64,000 nt of DNA, taken from contig CM055102.1 in NCBI GenBank assembly GCA_029204225.1, positions 45,449,484 to 45,513,483 of the forward strand, read 5' to 3'. Below, piece after piece: positions 33,063 to 44,827 of the stretch. The notes below the pieces were generated by a model. It was given only the letters and a program-made list of their open reading frames with translations, searched no databases and had not been told where the DNA came from. Numbering within the stretch: the stretch's first letter is position 1; every line of letters starts with the position of its first letter. The stretch comes from Diphasiastrum complanatum (lineage: Eukaryota; Streptophyta; Lycopodiopsida; Lycopodiales; Lycopodiaceae). A program made the translations under genes and the position numbers.

Positions 33063-33340
33063 TGTTGAAATTTCACAATTCTAGCTTGACCAATTTTGGT
33101 CACATGCATTGTAATTGGCAAGATGGGCATGTTAATAGATGCCACATGTGCCAAATATCATAGGATGCTTTCCCAAGACTTCATTCCTCATATTACATTG
33201 TGATAGCATCTTTGAAATGAGGCCAAAGTGTGCTTAGATAAGCTAGATAAATTCTAGGAGCTAAAAATAGCATGTTTTACATTGTTTTGGATCTTGAGAT
33301 CTTGACCCCATATAAATATTCCTCAAACTGGATTCTTAAC
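33063..33340 (+). repeat. LTR fragment with TATA box
   Basis: It begins TGTTGAAATTTCACAATTC after a purine tract. A TATA-type box (CCATATAAATATTCC) lies about 245 bp in, as expected in the U3 end of an LTR. The far end could not be found, so it is probably truncated. Confidence 0.5.
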
Positions 33341-35672
33341 CAAAATGCGCTATCCAAATTCCAAAACCATAGGGTAATTAAAGACATAAAGCATACCAAA
33401 ATGGTATTAATAACTATTTTCCTCCATCAAAAACTTCAGATTATTGTCTAGAACTAAATGTAGATACCCAAAGTTCTGTCGAATCCCCAAAAATTTTAGT
33501 TATCATTTTTGGAATGATTAAGATTCGTTATCCAATTGAGCTCTCTAAGATACAATCACTAATGAGCTGAGCCTATTTCTCTTCTAAGAAATATTCACCA
33601 AGAATTTCAATATATTCTATGCACATAACTTTTCTAATGAATCTCGATAATTCATAAATCATGCATCTTATAAGCAACATATATAAACAAATAGTTCTCG
33701 GTGGATTCTCTTCACACTATTCATTTCACCAATTAACTTTTCACAAGAGTAATCCAGTCACTCAAGTTAATTCCTATGATTCAAAAATCTCAAATGTCCA
33801 GGTGCAGGTCTTAATTGTACTTGTACAACACCACATTTACATCCTTATCCAAATCACTTTTAATTTAATTAGTTAATCTTTCATAAGAAGATTCGTTAAC
33901 TCTACAAGTAATTGTCAAATATAGTACTCGATCATATGTCTATATTCACCGACTAGGTTAAGTGCACGAAATAACCCTAGTAGCCAAGAATACATAGTAT
34001 ATCCATACAAGATTAATCGTGCATAGAGGAGAATAATCTCACTAAGACCCAGTATGTACACATATGTCCTTATCTGCCAGATTCCTCCAAAATCGGCATA
34101 TGTTACTCTCATATCTCATTGAGAATCTTGTAACTCAACTACAAAAGAATTCTATTTATCATGAGTACATATTTTGAAAATGATTGAGAACACATCATCT
34201 TTCATGAGTTTTCCATCACAATTACATCTTAGCACAAAAATTTCACTCAATCAACCCCTCCTTGATCTTAGTACTCCAACTAAGATTAGGTTGATTCAAT
34301 ATAGACATTCCACGATCAAACTCTTTCTATCTCCAACAAACTGGGATTAGTAACTTTTGATCTTACTCAGTACTACTTATAATGATTTCAAATCCCAAAA
34401 CACCTCTGGTTCCAGATTGTTCCACACAATTCCAAGAGGATTTTTCTTATTTGGAAACTTCCAGTTTTGTATCTTGCTCTGGATTTGTCTGAAAATGCTT
34501 TCAGATAATCACATTTCTATACATTATCTGGCTTTTGCCCAAAAACCGTGCCATTGATAGGTCTTCTAATAGAATCTTACCCATCACTTCCTTTTAAAAA
34601 AATTCACCAATTTCTTACAAAAGTTGCCTAGAGAGATGATAATATGAAAATATTCAAAAAGTCAATAATAAGTGTCTTTCCAAAAAGACGCACTCCATTA
34701 TATTCAGGAATTTTCCTTTGAATAATTTCACTGCGAGTGATAGTAAACATCATCCATCTGAGATCTATCTATGCATAAGAGATAATCTGAGTATTAAAAA
34801 ATTGACAAAAGACTCAAGAATTTATCTAAAAAATTCCAAGCCTTATACCTATAAGTAGTAATTCACATGATAACAACCCTTCAAAAAGAAAAAAAAAATT
34901 CACTCTGGAAGGATCATATGAAAATTAGTCCGATGTCCTGTACTTGAGAAAATTTTAAAGAAGTAAAGTTCTATAAAGGTGAGAAATAGCTTTAAGGGTT
35001 TTTTGATTTTGTAAATTAATTGGAATCCAAAAAAAAACCTCAAATTTTCACAAAACACCCATAATAATATACCAATGGCCTTTTTTTTTTTCTATATCGC
35101 AAATAGGTACTAAAATAGGCCACTGATAATCAGATGTTTACAGTCCTAGAAATTCCTTTTCAAAATTACTAATGGCCATACCACCAGTTCTTCCTTCCAG
35201 AAAATCCTTAACCTCCTTATCCAATATTCTAGAGATCCAAATAATCAATCCAGGACCCCTATACCATGTATAGGTACATTTCAGACACAAGCATAACACT
35301 GGAGAATCCATATTAATAATCCATTTATGAAAGGATGATTCAACAAGAAGACTACTACACATGGTCTCTTGACACACTGTCAATCGCTTCTGATTAGTAT
35401 CAAGCTTTATTAATCTCTCCAACAGAGAACATGACCTCTAAGGAATTTTTTTTTAGAGTACTAATAGGTTAAATAAGATCCACATGTTTACTGACTTCTT
35501 TTTCATCCGAATTATACCAAAATTTACGGTCATTCTCTTGGCCATATATGATATTCCATATGAATTCAACTAACTGAATTCCTATTTAACAAATTCTTTA
35601 TAAAATTACTCCATAACTGGTATTATGCATGTCTCCTTCATAGATTCCAAATTACATAATACAAACTCATTC
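33341..35672. other. Long AT-rich stretch without recognised features
   Basis: About 2.3 kb. Only short frames without domains are present. I found no tRNA, retroelement motif or clear repeat. Confidence 0.4.
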
Positions 35673-36119
35673 TGTTACGGCCATATTCAGCTAAGGACAT
35701 GGAATAGTCCTAATATGGTAGACCGGCCCTCCAATGTTCGAGATTATTGGTCACGCCTAGATTTTATTCCACGTCGAGGCCTGTTGGTGACTAATGACCT
35801 TGAGAGGACCCAGACACTCTAATTGAGACATATGGAGTAGTGCATGTCATGTGACAGTTATAGGCAAGAGGAATGCATGAAGAGTTGTGACCTATTTACA
35901 GTTGACCTGCATGGGGATTGCATGGGCTCATGCATAGGATCCTACTCTCTATATATTGAGGTAGAGATTGTCTTGTCGACGACTTTTGATCTAGGTTACT
36001 TGTAGAGCTCTTCTCCTCTTGCTATCACATGACATGGCTTGGGGGCTAGATCCAGGAGGGATCTAGGATTGGTTGGGTTCCTATTCTCGTCTTAGGAGTT
36101 GTCCCTAGTGGTCTTTACA
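35673..36119 (+). repeat. 5' LTR of copia element D
   Basis: 447 bp from TGTTACGGCC to GTGGTCTTTACA, directly followed by a primer-binding site. A TATA-like box (CTCTATATATTGAGG) lies near 35949. The matching 3' LTR is not in the window. Confidence 0.85.
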
Positions 36120-36120
36120 T

Positions 36121-36133
36121 TGGTATCAGAGCC
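36121..36133 (+). other. Primer-binding site of copia element D
   Basis: TGGTATCAGAGCC, complementary to initiator tRNA-Met, one base from the LTR end. Confidence 0.88.
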
Positions 36134-37449
36134 CGACTAAAATGCAGTCTTGGATAGGATGGAAACGAATTTTTTATCAAATTGAAAGTTGAAGCACTTG
36201 AATCTTCATCCCGATTTGGAGTGCTATTTTCTCAAGGGAATTATGGAGTTGGATTCACTAATTTCAGTTGTTGTCAAAATTTGGTGGTAGAGTGCTTTTC
36301 TACTTGTTCAGTTTTGATGATGATGGTGAGAATTAGTTCGAACTCTTTTGTAATTTTATGTTTTTGGGAAAGCTTTCAATCAGTCAAAATTTTGCATGTG
36401 CAAATCGGAGTGGCTTGTAGCTTGAATCTGCATTTTATTGGAGGTTTAATGTTATGCAAATGTTCATAATGATGTTGGTGTTGGATTCAAGTAGATTTAG
36501 CTATGTTTATGGATGAATAAACTGTTTACAACTAAAAGAATTTGAATCTCGCAAATTGCATGATGAGGATTGTAAGCTATTTATTTTAATAATCTTGTGG
36601 ATTCTGCAAATTTTGATCATAGAATGGAATTGCATGTGAAACTCTCTATTAACAAGCAGATTATGAGGCTAGAGCTTCGGGCAACCTCCCTTCCCTCGTT
36701 AATGGATCCGACGAGGCGGCAGGGCCATTCTTCCATCGTTGGCAGTGTGTGGATGGAGGGCGTGCAACAGTTGCGCCTGGTAGCAATGAATGACCTGATT
36801 TTTTTTGCTATGAAAATCTTGGGTTAGGGCTTTGTGTGGCTCATGCATGATTGAGGCCTCCTCTTTTGGATGTGTCTTGGGGAATTAGTTTTCATGCATT
36901 TGCATGGTTTCTCCGAGGGCTATTGCATGTTGCATGCCCATAAACCGATTTTCTGAAAGTCTTGCACTATTAGTAGCCTTCCAAGTGGTGAAATCCACCT
37001 ACACCCACAATTGGGAATGGAATTACCAATACTCCAAACCTTTTTTGGTTTTGTTGAGGGAAAAAAAAATTTTATCCTAATTGCGATGTCGATCCATGGA
37101 TTTAGGATTGGCAATAAAATACTATTTCTTCATGGCAATTGTTCTCCAGGCAAGTGCCCACATCAGGTGGAAATTTAAATTCTTGGTACTGTGCTTTTTA
37201 TCGGTTTAACTCTGGAGTAGAAATATTTCCAGTTAATTGAGTTAAATGATATTTTTGGTTCTTCCTTTTCGACTTTGGTGGTGCACCTAGAGCCTTATCC
37301 TAAATGATTTTGATCTTTAGGATTGGGCAAACTGAAGCTTCTTAGATACTTGTTAAAGTGAATAAATGGAATAAGGTCGTAATTTTTGAGAGATAGCTCT
37401 ATATTCGATTAAAAATTAGGTGTATTGAATATCGTAAAGAGTACTCGGA

Positions 37450-38280
37450 TCCAAATTTTATTGATTTTCCATTAGTTTACCACATGCAAAGCCTCTAAGG
37501 ATGCATTAGATTTATTATCAAATCTCTATGAGACTCATGATGTAACCACTAGATTACATCTTAGAAGGAAGTTCTTTACTTTTAGCATGTCTGATTCTAC
37601 TGCCATCACTTCTCACATCAACAGCTTCAAATCTTTAATGGATCAGTTATCAGCTGTAGAATGTGTATTCAAGATGATGACGTAGTTATGACCTTGCTTT
37701 CTTCTCTTCCAAAGTCGCATGAACACTTTGTGTGATGATCTCCACACAACCCGACCTCACTCTTCAAAAGGTGATCGATCATCTTCTTCAAGAAGAATTG
37801 CGGAGAAAGACTAGTGTCCTGTCCATCAAAGACAAATCCATGGCCATGTACACCAAGAAGAAAGACTATTCCAAGGGAAATAATCAAGTGCAGCAACAAC
37901 AACAGAAGCCTCACCGTTCAAGGTGAGCGTAGTCGATCACGAAAGAAGCTTTTCTGCAGATATTACAAGAGAGCCAATCATGACATTAGGGAGTGTCGGA
38001 TCCGGATCTACAATGAGACGAAGAAGCAACAACAACAACAGCCAGACTCCTCCAACACGATGGAATTCAAGGAGCAAGATACACATCTGTTAATGGCTTA
38101 CAACAACAACAACAAAGACTGTGATGGTACCTGGACAGCGGCGCTACCCAACACATGACCTCTCGCAAGGAATGGTTTACCGAGTATGTAGCTTACAATA
38201 GAGATCAATTCATCTTCCTCGGAGATTCAAGCACCATACACATGGAAGGCAAAAGACACTGCTACTTTCTCATCTGAGTA
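37450..38280 (+). pseudogene. Gag and protease of copia element D
   Basis: Broken frames give a UBN2-type gag (DALDLLSNLYETHDVTTRLH, FKSLMDQLSAV, LLSSLPKSHEHFV), then a zinc knuckle CRYYKRANHDIREC in which the second cysteine is tyrosine (codon 37964-37966), then a Gln-rich stretch and the protease active site WYLDSGATQHMTS (about 38127-38165). The protease and gag pieces are in different frames. Confidence 0.75.
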
Positions 38281-39290
38281 GTGTACAATCTTCATGAAGA
38301 TACTTCTTTGACTACATGCACTAGAGTCGAAAATCTTTACGTACTCTCTAATTCAGTGGCATTAGCTAGCATATCTAATGAAAATGTAAACGATAATGCT
38401 ATTCTGTGGCATAGTCGATTTGGACACGTGAACACAAGATCACATTCTTATATGCGTTGTAATAATTTAGTTGATGGATTGTATTTCCCTTCTTCATTAG
38501 ATAGGAAATCTTTCTTTTGTGAATCCTGCATCTATGGGAAGCACTCTAGAAGCAAGTTTCTCAAATCACATTCCATTAAAACAAAGCATGTATTGGATCT
38601 TGTACATAGCGATCTTTGTGGTCCAATGCCAACTCCGTCCTTAGGAGATGCAATCTATTTTATCACTTTCATAGATGATTATTCTAGATGGTCTACATTC
38701 ATGTTCATTAAGCACAAATCTAAAGCCTTTGAATGCTTCAAGAGATTCAAGGCCATGGTTGAGACACAAACGTCTACAAAAGCGAAGGCACTTCAAACTG
38801 ATGGTGGCGGTGAATACCTCTCTAATGAGATGTCCGACTACATGGCTGAACACGGCATTAGAAGACAATTCACCACATCCTATTCACCTCAACAAAATGG
38901 GACTGCAAAAAGGAAGAATCGAACTCTTCTCAATTCTGCCAGATCCATGCTACATCAAGCACACCTACCTGTGAAATTCTAGGCAGAAGCTACTGCCATA
39001 GCCTGTTACGTGCAGAACAGATCCAACACCACAGTCGTCAACAACAAAACTCCTTATGAAGTTTGGCATGGACACAAGCCTAGTGTCAGCCATTTAAAAA
39101 TCTTTGGTTGTATATGTTTTGTTCACATTCCTAAACAGCTTAGGAAGAAGCTGGATCATAAGACAAATAAATGAATTTTCATTGGCTATCCTGATGAACA
39201 TAAAGCTTATAAAGTTTATGATCATCCACCAATGTAGTATTTGTCTCTAGGGATGTAATATTTCAAGAACATACATACTATGATTTCAAA
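38281..39290 (+). pseudogene. Integrase of copia element D, catalytic Glu changed
   Basis: A 233-codon frame (38281-38982) has the HHCC zinc finger (ILWHSRFGHVN ... CESCIYGK), DLVHSDLCGPM and FITFIDDYSRW with the first Asp, and ALQTDGGGEYLS with the second Asp. The third catalytic position, normally AERKNRT, reads AKRKNRT (Lys codon 38908-38910), so it is inactive by substitution alone. A TAG ends the frame at 38980. The continuation, EATAIACYVQNRSNTTVVNN and LKIFGCICFVHIPKQLRKKL, is still readable with more stops to about 39290. Confidence 0.85.
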
Positions 39291-39420
39291 CAACCATCGA
39301 TAAACGATGCTATGTCATTTCATCCTATTTTACGTAGCATGGCATCTTCCAACGATAATGTTTCTTCTACAGAACCTGCAGCTACAGCTATAAAATATGT
39401 ATACTCATACTAAGTCTTTT

Positions 39421-40149
39421 TTCAAATTATCCTTTCAAATATAAGAGTCATTTCAAGAATTGCTTTTGACACCACTCAAGTTCCCCATGCAATGAAGAAT
39501 CCAAGTTGGAATACACTAACAATATTCTTTCTCCCAAAGTTTTGGTGGCATGAAAAGAAACACTCTAGATCATTGTAGAAGAAGTTGGATCTGCGCAAGT
39601 GGTCGAGGAAGCAACATCTATATCAGTACTAAATCTTAAAGGTACAGTTTCATGAGTGTGATCAATTTGGCCCGACGCACTAGAAACGTGCCATATGGCA
39701 TCGTTGTGGACCCTGGCCGATGAGATGGGTGCTTAGCAAAAATCTAAGGGAGCCGGGAACCACGATTAGCTTCCCAGCTTTCAACACTTGTCATCTAAAC
39801 TCACTCAACATACAAGCAGCCAACTTGCCAACACATATCAGATTTCACCAACTTGAGGTTCTGGAACCAACATTGACCAGATTGGGGTCCTGACGTGGGA
39901 GACTTCCCTCCAAGTAAGCCATCCGACTTTACATCAAACTTAACCAACTCGAAGCTTCGTTACAAACGAGTAGCATCCAGTCCAAGCAAGTCATCTGACT
40001 CATTAGGAGAGTTTTGAGCTCCAAAAGGACCTTATAAGAATTCGTGCAAACATCTCTTTTGTATTATTAAAATATTATAACACTATTTTCAACTAATAAC
40101 TTTAACTTTCCATAATTTTTTAATCGTAGCTCAAAAGTATGTCATGTAA
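39421..40149. other. Unassigned sequence with loosely repeated words
   Basis: CAAGCAAGTCATCTGACTC (39984) and CAAGCAAGCCATCCAATTC (about 40474) head two loosely similar blocks on either side of repeat Q. No gene is seen. Confidence 0.35.
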
Positions 40150-40371
40150 GATATCATTGGAAAGCGCTCGTTGGAGCACTTTCCAACACACCAAACTCCA
40201 CTGAAATTGGACTTACCACTAAAAAGTTGTGTCATTTTTAATGTGGAATCAAAATGGGGACTCAAAAAGTTATGTTACGTGGATTTCAAATTTGAGCATG
40301 TGTAAGAAAAATTTGAGAAAACATATAAAGAGAATCTTTACAAAGAATTCTTTTTGGATTAAGAACTCCTC
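40150..40371 (+). repeat. Dispersed repeat Q, copy 1
   Basis: About 222 bp, from ATCATTGGAAAG to TTAAGAACTCCT. Its reverse complement occurs at 48490-48722 with roughly four fifths identity (shared words include TTTCTTACACATG, AACTTTTTGAGTC and TTTTTAGTGGTAAGTCC). It has no coding potential. Confidence 0.85.
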
Positions 40372-41095
40372 TAATGTACATCATACTTGACCAATTCAAA
40401 GCTTCGTCACGAGCATTGGAAGCCAACTTGGTGCCACGCTAGACTGGACAACCATAAACAAGTAACTTCCACCCAAGCAAGCCATCCAATTCAGCCAACA
40501 GATTAGAGCTCATTCCCCAAGAGCTTAACCAGTTCACGTTCATGCAAGGAACACTCGGAACCACAAGCCACGACAGATATGACGACAACTAGTTTCTAGA
40601 CTGAATGGTCCCGACAGCACACCGTTGGCTTCTCAGACCGAATGGTCCCAACGGCATATCGTTGGCATCCTGATATGCGACCCTCAACTATGTGCCAAAT
40701 CAAAAAGATTTGAAGCGACCTTACAACTGGCGCCTTTACCGAATACTAAAACCTAAAAGGTAATCAGAGTCAGTTTGAGAAAAATTCCACTTTATTAATA
40801 CATCTGAGAATGTTACATTTCAAGTGTGTGAACCCTAGTCTCCGAGCGTTGGCATGGAAAGATTGGCCCCAGGACAACATTCTAGCAAGGGGAGCTGAGA
40901 CTTGATTGGAGGTCGCCCTGGGCACCATTTTCCCAAGCACCCACATGCATAGGAGTAAAGTTTCCAATTTTCACTTTTATCAACCACTAGACAGAGCTAT
41001 GGTTTGCTTATGGGATTTGTTTTTGGATGCCCAATGACATGGCACTCCAGCAGCCAAAATCTCTCAAAAAGAAAACATGTGATCTTGAGCATCTT
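40372..41095. other. Unassigned sequence upstream of the ENH1-like gene
   Basis: No reading frame of interest; the minus frame at 40770-40967 has no domain. It may hold distal regulatory sequence of the gene. Confidence 0.35.
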
Positions 41096-41187
41096 GGGCT
41101 CAAACGCTCAAGTGTCTCCAAGATACAGGGATCCACTCTGGGCTCAAACGCCGAAGTGTCTCCAAGATACGGGGAGCCACTCTCTTC
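41096..41187. repeat. 46-bp tandem duplication in the ENH1-like upstream region
   Basis: CTTGGGCTCAAACGC, then AAGTGTCTCCAAGATAC, is present twice in tandem with few differences. It lies about 50-140 bp before the candidate TATA box. Confidence 0.85.
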
Positions 41188-41236
41188 TAGGTGGACACTC
41201 CAAAACCTTAGGCCCCAAAAAAACAAAACTCCTCCT

Positions 41237-41433
41237 TTATAATGTAGGCAAAAGCATGACGTTGCATCATCTACCCATGGTGACGTGGAAATGCTTCCTC
41301 CACGAGATGACACCATCATCCTCCTGTGCACTAGTTCTCTCTCCATGAAATGTGAGGAAAGGAGTAAAAGTAAGGAGGATTGAAGGCAATTGCTGTTTGC
41401 CTTTGAGAATTGATCTCTTTTTTCTTGTGGGCT
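41237..41433 (+). promoter_or_regulatory. Candidate core promoter and leader of the ENH1-like gene
   Basis: A TATA-like TTATAATG stands at 41237-41244. Two ACGT-core words follow, TGACGTTG (41257) and TGACGTGG (41281), of the type bound by plant bZIP factors. Two upstream ATGs lie between them and the main start: a 12-codon uORF (41345-41383) and, inside it, a minimal ATGTGA (41350-41355). If transcription starts near 41265-41280 both are in the leader. The start site is inferred. Confidence 0.4.
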
Positions 41434-43460
41434 ATGGCTGTTGCTGGTTCAGTGCAGTCGAGGATGAGTATGGTGGCCTCTCCTCCTTTCTCTACTGCCA
41501 CAGCACACTCTAGGGCTGCTTTGCTTGGCAGTGATAGCAGCAGCAATGCACCTGTTCCACCCAAATCTCAGGTCTTTCTTATTCATCTCACCCTTGCCAA
41601 GCAAAGTGTTTTTCTGTAGATGTGTTGCTGGTAATGGTGCTGTATTTCGGAATTGTAGCTGATGTTGATCTCTTCTTGTGTTGCAAGCTTGCCACAAGAC
41701 TCTCTGATTATTTTGAATTTTAGAACTTGTGTCTGTTTTTTTTAGTAATCTTGCAAATTGTTCCTTCTGGAGCCACCAATATAAGAAATGTATCGAAGTT
41801 GATACATAGCTCTCTTACAAAGCAACGATAATTAGCTTCGTGGATGAGAGTGACGGAATCGAGGCCGTTCGGAGTATTAAGATTGCGCCTGTATGCGGCA
41901 GTTGATAATTGGATATGAAGTTTAGAAACATTTTGCGCTTTGTAGTCAATTCTACTATTGTTCTGAAAGTAACTGTGAGATCCTGTTTATAACCCAATAA
42001 ATCTATTGTTAATCTGTGATTATTTTCACCAGTTTGAATGTTTTAAGATATGTACAAGTAATTTCAGTTGGTGCGGTTTCTGTACACTCTCTGGTTGCTT
42101 CCCCTTTGCTTTTGTTAGAAAAGAATTGTTGCAATGTCTGGGGTATTTCTCCAGGCATTTTGCTCATAAAAAATGGATAAGTTATTATAACCCAATTATG
42201 TGCTTCAGTTGCAGAGTTCCTTCTTTGGATCAACACTTCCTGAGACTTCAACAAGGTTGGCCCGATCTTTACATTACGGAGGTTCGGCAAACAAACGTGT
42301 GCCACTATTTTCTGTAAGTCCAGCTCAAGGAAACATCAATTTATTTGAATGCTGTTGGTCTGTATAAGTAATGTTACGCTCTTTTAGTTTTCATTTTCTT
42401 CTTTTGTTTGGAATTTGAATGCACAGGTTAGAGCACGGACAGCAACAGGACAGTCAAAGACCTATGAAGCTGAAGTTGACAAGCCTCTGGGCCTCACTCT
42501 GGGTCAGAAACCTGGTGGTGGTGTGGTTATTACTGTATGAACTTTTAATGTGAGAGATCACATTTGATTTTGACTTTTGAACTTTTTGAAACGTAGATGA
42601 GTTCCTTTTTGTAGGGTAACATATATCTATTTCCATAATTGATGTTGAACCACAGGCAGTAGATGGACGAGGAAATGCAGCAAAGGCTGGTCTCAAGGTT
42701 GGAGATCAAGTTATATACACAAGCAGCTTTTTTGGGGATGAACTTTGGCCAGCAGACAAACTTGGCTTCACTAAAACTGCTATCAATGCCAAGCCAGATT
42801 CTGTGTACTTCGTTGTAAATCGGTCAGTATTTGGAATGGCTTATGTCAATATTATTGATACCTGACCTCTGCATTGCACTACATGTTCTAGTCACTGTTT
42901 ACTGATTTTCTGAGCAAAATTTCCTGCAGAGGAGGGGAAGTAGATGTAAAGAAGTTGCCCAAAAGACCCGCACCCCCTCGCTTTGGAAGGAAACTGACAG
43001 AGGCTCAGAAGGCAAGTTTTGTAATAATTTACGTAGTCTTCAAGATATTTCATGATTCTGCTATCTGAGCTGATCTTTACATATATCTTGGTTATGGTGT
43101 CCGCTGTGCAGGCTAGAGCCACACACATCTGTCTGGACTGTGGCTACATCTATACAATTTCAAAACCCTTTGAAAGTCAGGTACTGGGTTCTGCTAGAAT
43201 CAGGGGCTTACTATAACTTTGTCATGTATATAGAAGATTTGATCGTATTTCTGTTCTGAGGTCTGAGAGCTTGTCTAACATTTTTGCAGCCAGAAACATT
43301 TGAATGCCCTCAATGCAGTGCTCCAAAGAAGCGCTTTGCACCATATGATGTTGAAACTGGCAGGGCTGTTGGGGGTGGAGGTACACCTTTGCCTGTCATC
43401 ATAGGGCTTCTTGTTGGAGCCATTGGCGTTGGTGCTCTGGTGTTGTATGGTCTTCAATGA
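41434..43460 (+). CDS. ENH1: Plastid PDZ-rubredoxin protein (ENH1-like)
   Basis: Seven exons: 41434-41571, 42215-42313, 42427-42534, 42656-42822, 42930-43011, 43112-43180 and 43290-43460, giving 277 residues, close to Arabidopsis ENH1. Residues 1-80 are Ser/Ala-rich and acid-poor, as in a chloroplast transit peptide. A PDZ-type domain follows (about 88-175: KPLGLTLGQKPGGGVVIT, AAKAGLKVGDQVIY). A rubredoxin domain comes next, with iron-ligand cysteines 205 and 208 (CLDCG) and 227 and 230 (CPQC). The C-terminus is one membrane segment (about 252-275, PLPVIIGLLVGAIGVGALVL). The family is a thylakoid-anchored rubredoxin; Arabidopsis enh1 mutants enhance sos3-1 salt sensitivity. All introns are GT-AG except intron 5 (43012-43111), which starts GCAAGT: GC-AG. 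The ATG is the first in frame with the transit peptide; the frame upstream lacks an ATG. Exon 2 could start 6 bp earlier at another AG. All key residues are present, so the gene is probably functional. Confidence 0.93.
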
Positions 43461-44683
43461 GTTTCTATCAAACCCTTGTAACTTTGTGAATCAGGGGGTA
43501 ATTTATCTTCTATTGGATAGTATTCCAGCAGAATGGCTGAACTTTGAGACTGGTGGCAATAGTTGAATATTGAGACTCGTGGTGACAGTGAAGGCATTAT
43601 AGATGAATCATTCTAATGATGTTATTCCACTGCACTTCCAAGAGATCTTTTACATGAAATGTACGCTTTTACCCTTTTTTTAAACTCCCAGAAGGATGTA
43701 AATCCCTTATAAATTTGTAGCAACCAACAGGGCCTGTGTTGTCACAATTTCCTGCAGCTGCAAGACTTGTGTGAATGAGGGCACTTGATCTGAAGCAGCG
43801 ACAAAAAATCAATTTAACAGGAAATTTGAAATTTCAGTGTTTCATATGATGTTCTTAATAGCTCATCAAATTTGTGACATTGGCATCAATCTCTAGTTTA
43901 CTGCATGTAATCTGTTACAACTACTCAATTGGAGATAATTGAGTCATAAAATGTAAATATATGCAAACTTGGAGGTCATCTCTTCAATCACAATTTTCTG
44001 GGCAATTTTTTGAAATACTCCACTGTCAAGTTTGTTCTTAATTTCTCCTTCATCTGTAAAAACTGCGGGCTGGCAATGTACAACTATCAAGGATTGATGT
44101 AAATCTACTATTTAGTCAATTTGTTGCAATGAAGTGAGCATATAATAAGGACTTAAATAGTAGGCCACGGTCCACCGGCCTTTCTATATGAGCTTGACTC
44201 AACATGGGACGATGTTACTGACGAAATCCGAGATGGCGCATTACACAATCAGCTACTGACATTCTACATTTACACATGATCACCTTCCTGACATTTGACA
44301 TTATGTTGATGCCAGGATTACTCCGACATTGCATCAGTGACTGGTATTTAAACTTTTGCAAATGATGTCAAGCATTTTGAATTGGATGGCTTGCTTCGAA
44401 AAGAAAATATGCCAGTGTGAGAAGCAATAATATCAGCAAACGAGGCAAAGCAGGAGATGGGTTTGATGCAAATGAAATGGAGCAAAATGGATGTAGTGCC
44501 CACATAACTTTTCTGGTGGTCTAACACATCTCTATCTTAAGCAGAACTGCCTCAATCTGTCAAATATGAAGTAAAACCCGAGTCTGCTGGCCATTGGCTT
44601 CCGAACTATCAGCAATGCCCACAAAAATCTTAATATGAATGATCCACATCAGCTCTAGTGAGAAACAAATGCAAATAAAGAAC
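43461..44683. other. 3' flank of the ENH1-like gene
   Basis: The first 200-300 bp are AT-rich and should include the 3' untranslated region. I could not pick a polyadenylation site with confidence. No other gene is seen to 44683. Confidence 0.4.
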
Positions 44684-44785
44684 CCACAAGTGTCTAGATG
44701 GAGTGAGTAGACCATAGAGGCAAAGGATCTCGGAAGCCACAAGTGTCAAGATGGAGTGAGTAGACCATGGAGGCAAAGGATCTCA
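44684..44785. repeat. 53-bp tandem duplication
   Basis: CCACAAGTGTC, GATGGAGTGAGTAGACCAT and GAGGCAAAGGATCTC occur in the same order at 44684 and 44737. Confidence 0.85.
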
Positions 44786-44827
44786 CCCAAAAGATGGCAC
44801 ATGATTCAGGATGATTATGGGGGAGGG

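Larger units (their letters stand above)
35673..39420 (+). mobile_element. Ty1/copia element D, 3' half missing
   Basis: The order LTR, primer-binding site, leader (36134-37440), gag (about 37450-38150), protease, integrase matches Ty1/copia. After the integrase C-terminal region (to about 39290) the element stops. RT, RNase H, polypurine tract and 3' LTR are gone. The sequence beyond 39420 is unrelated. Confidence 0.82.

Noticed and set aside
41004-41348. 114-codon plus-strand and 112-codon minus-strand frames upstream of the ENH1-like gene
   Set aside because: They overlap each other, include the 46-bp tandem duplication and have no known motif; the region reads as promoter and leader.
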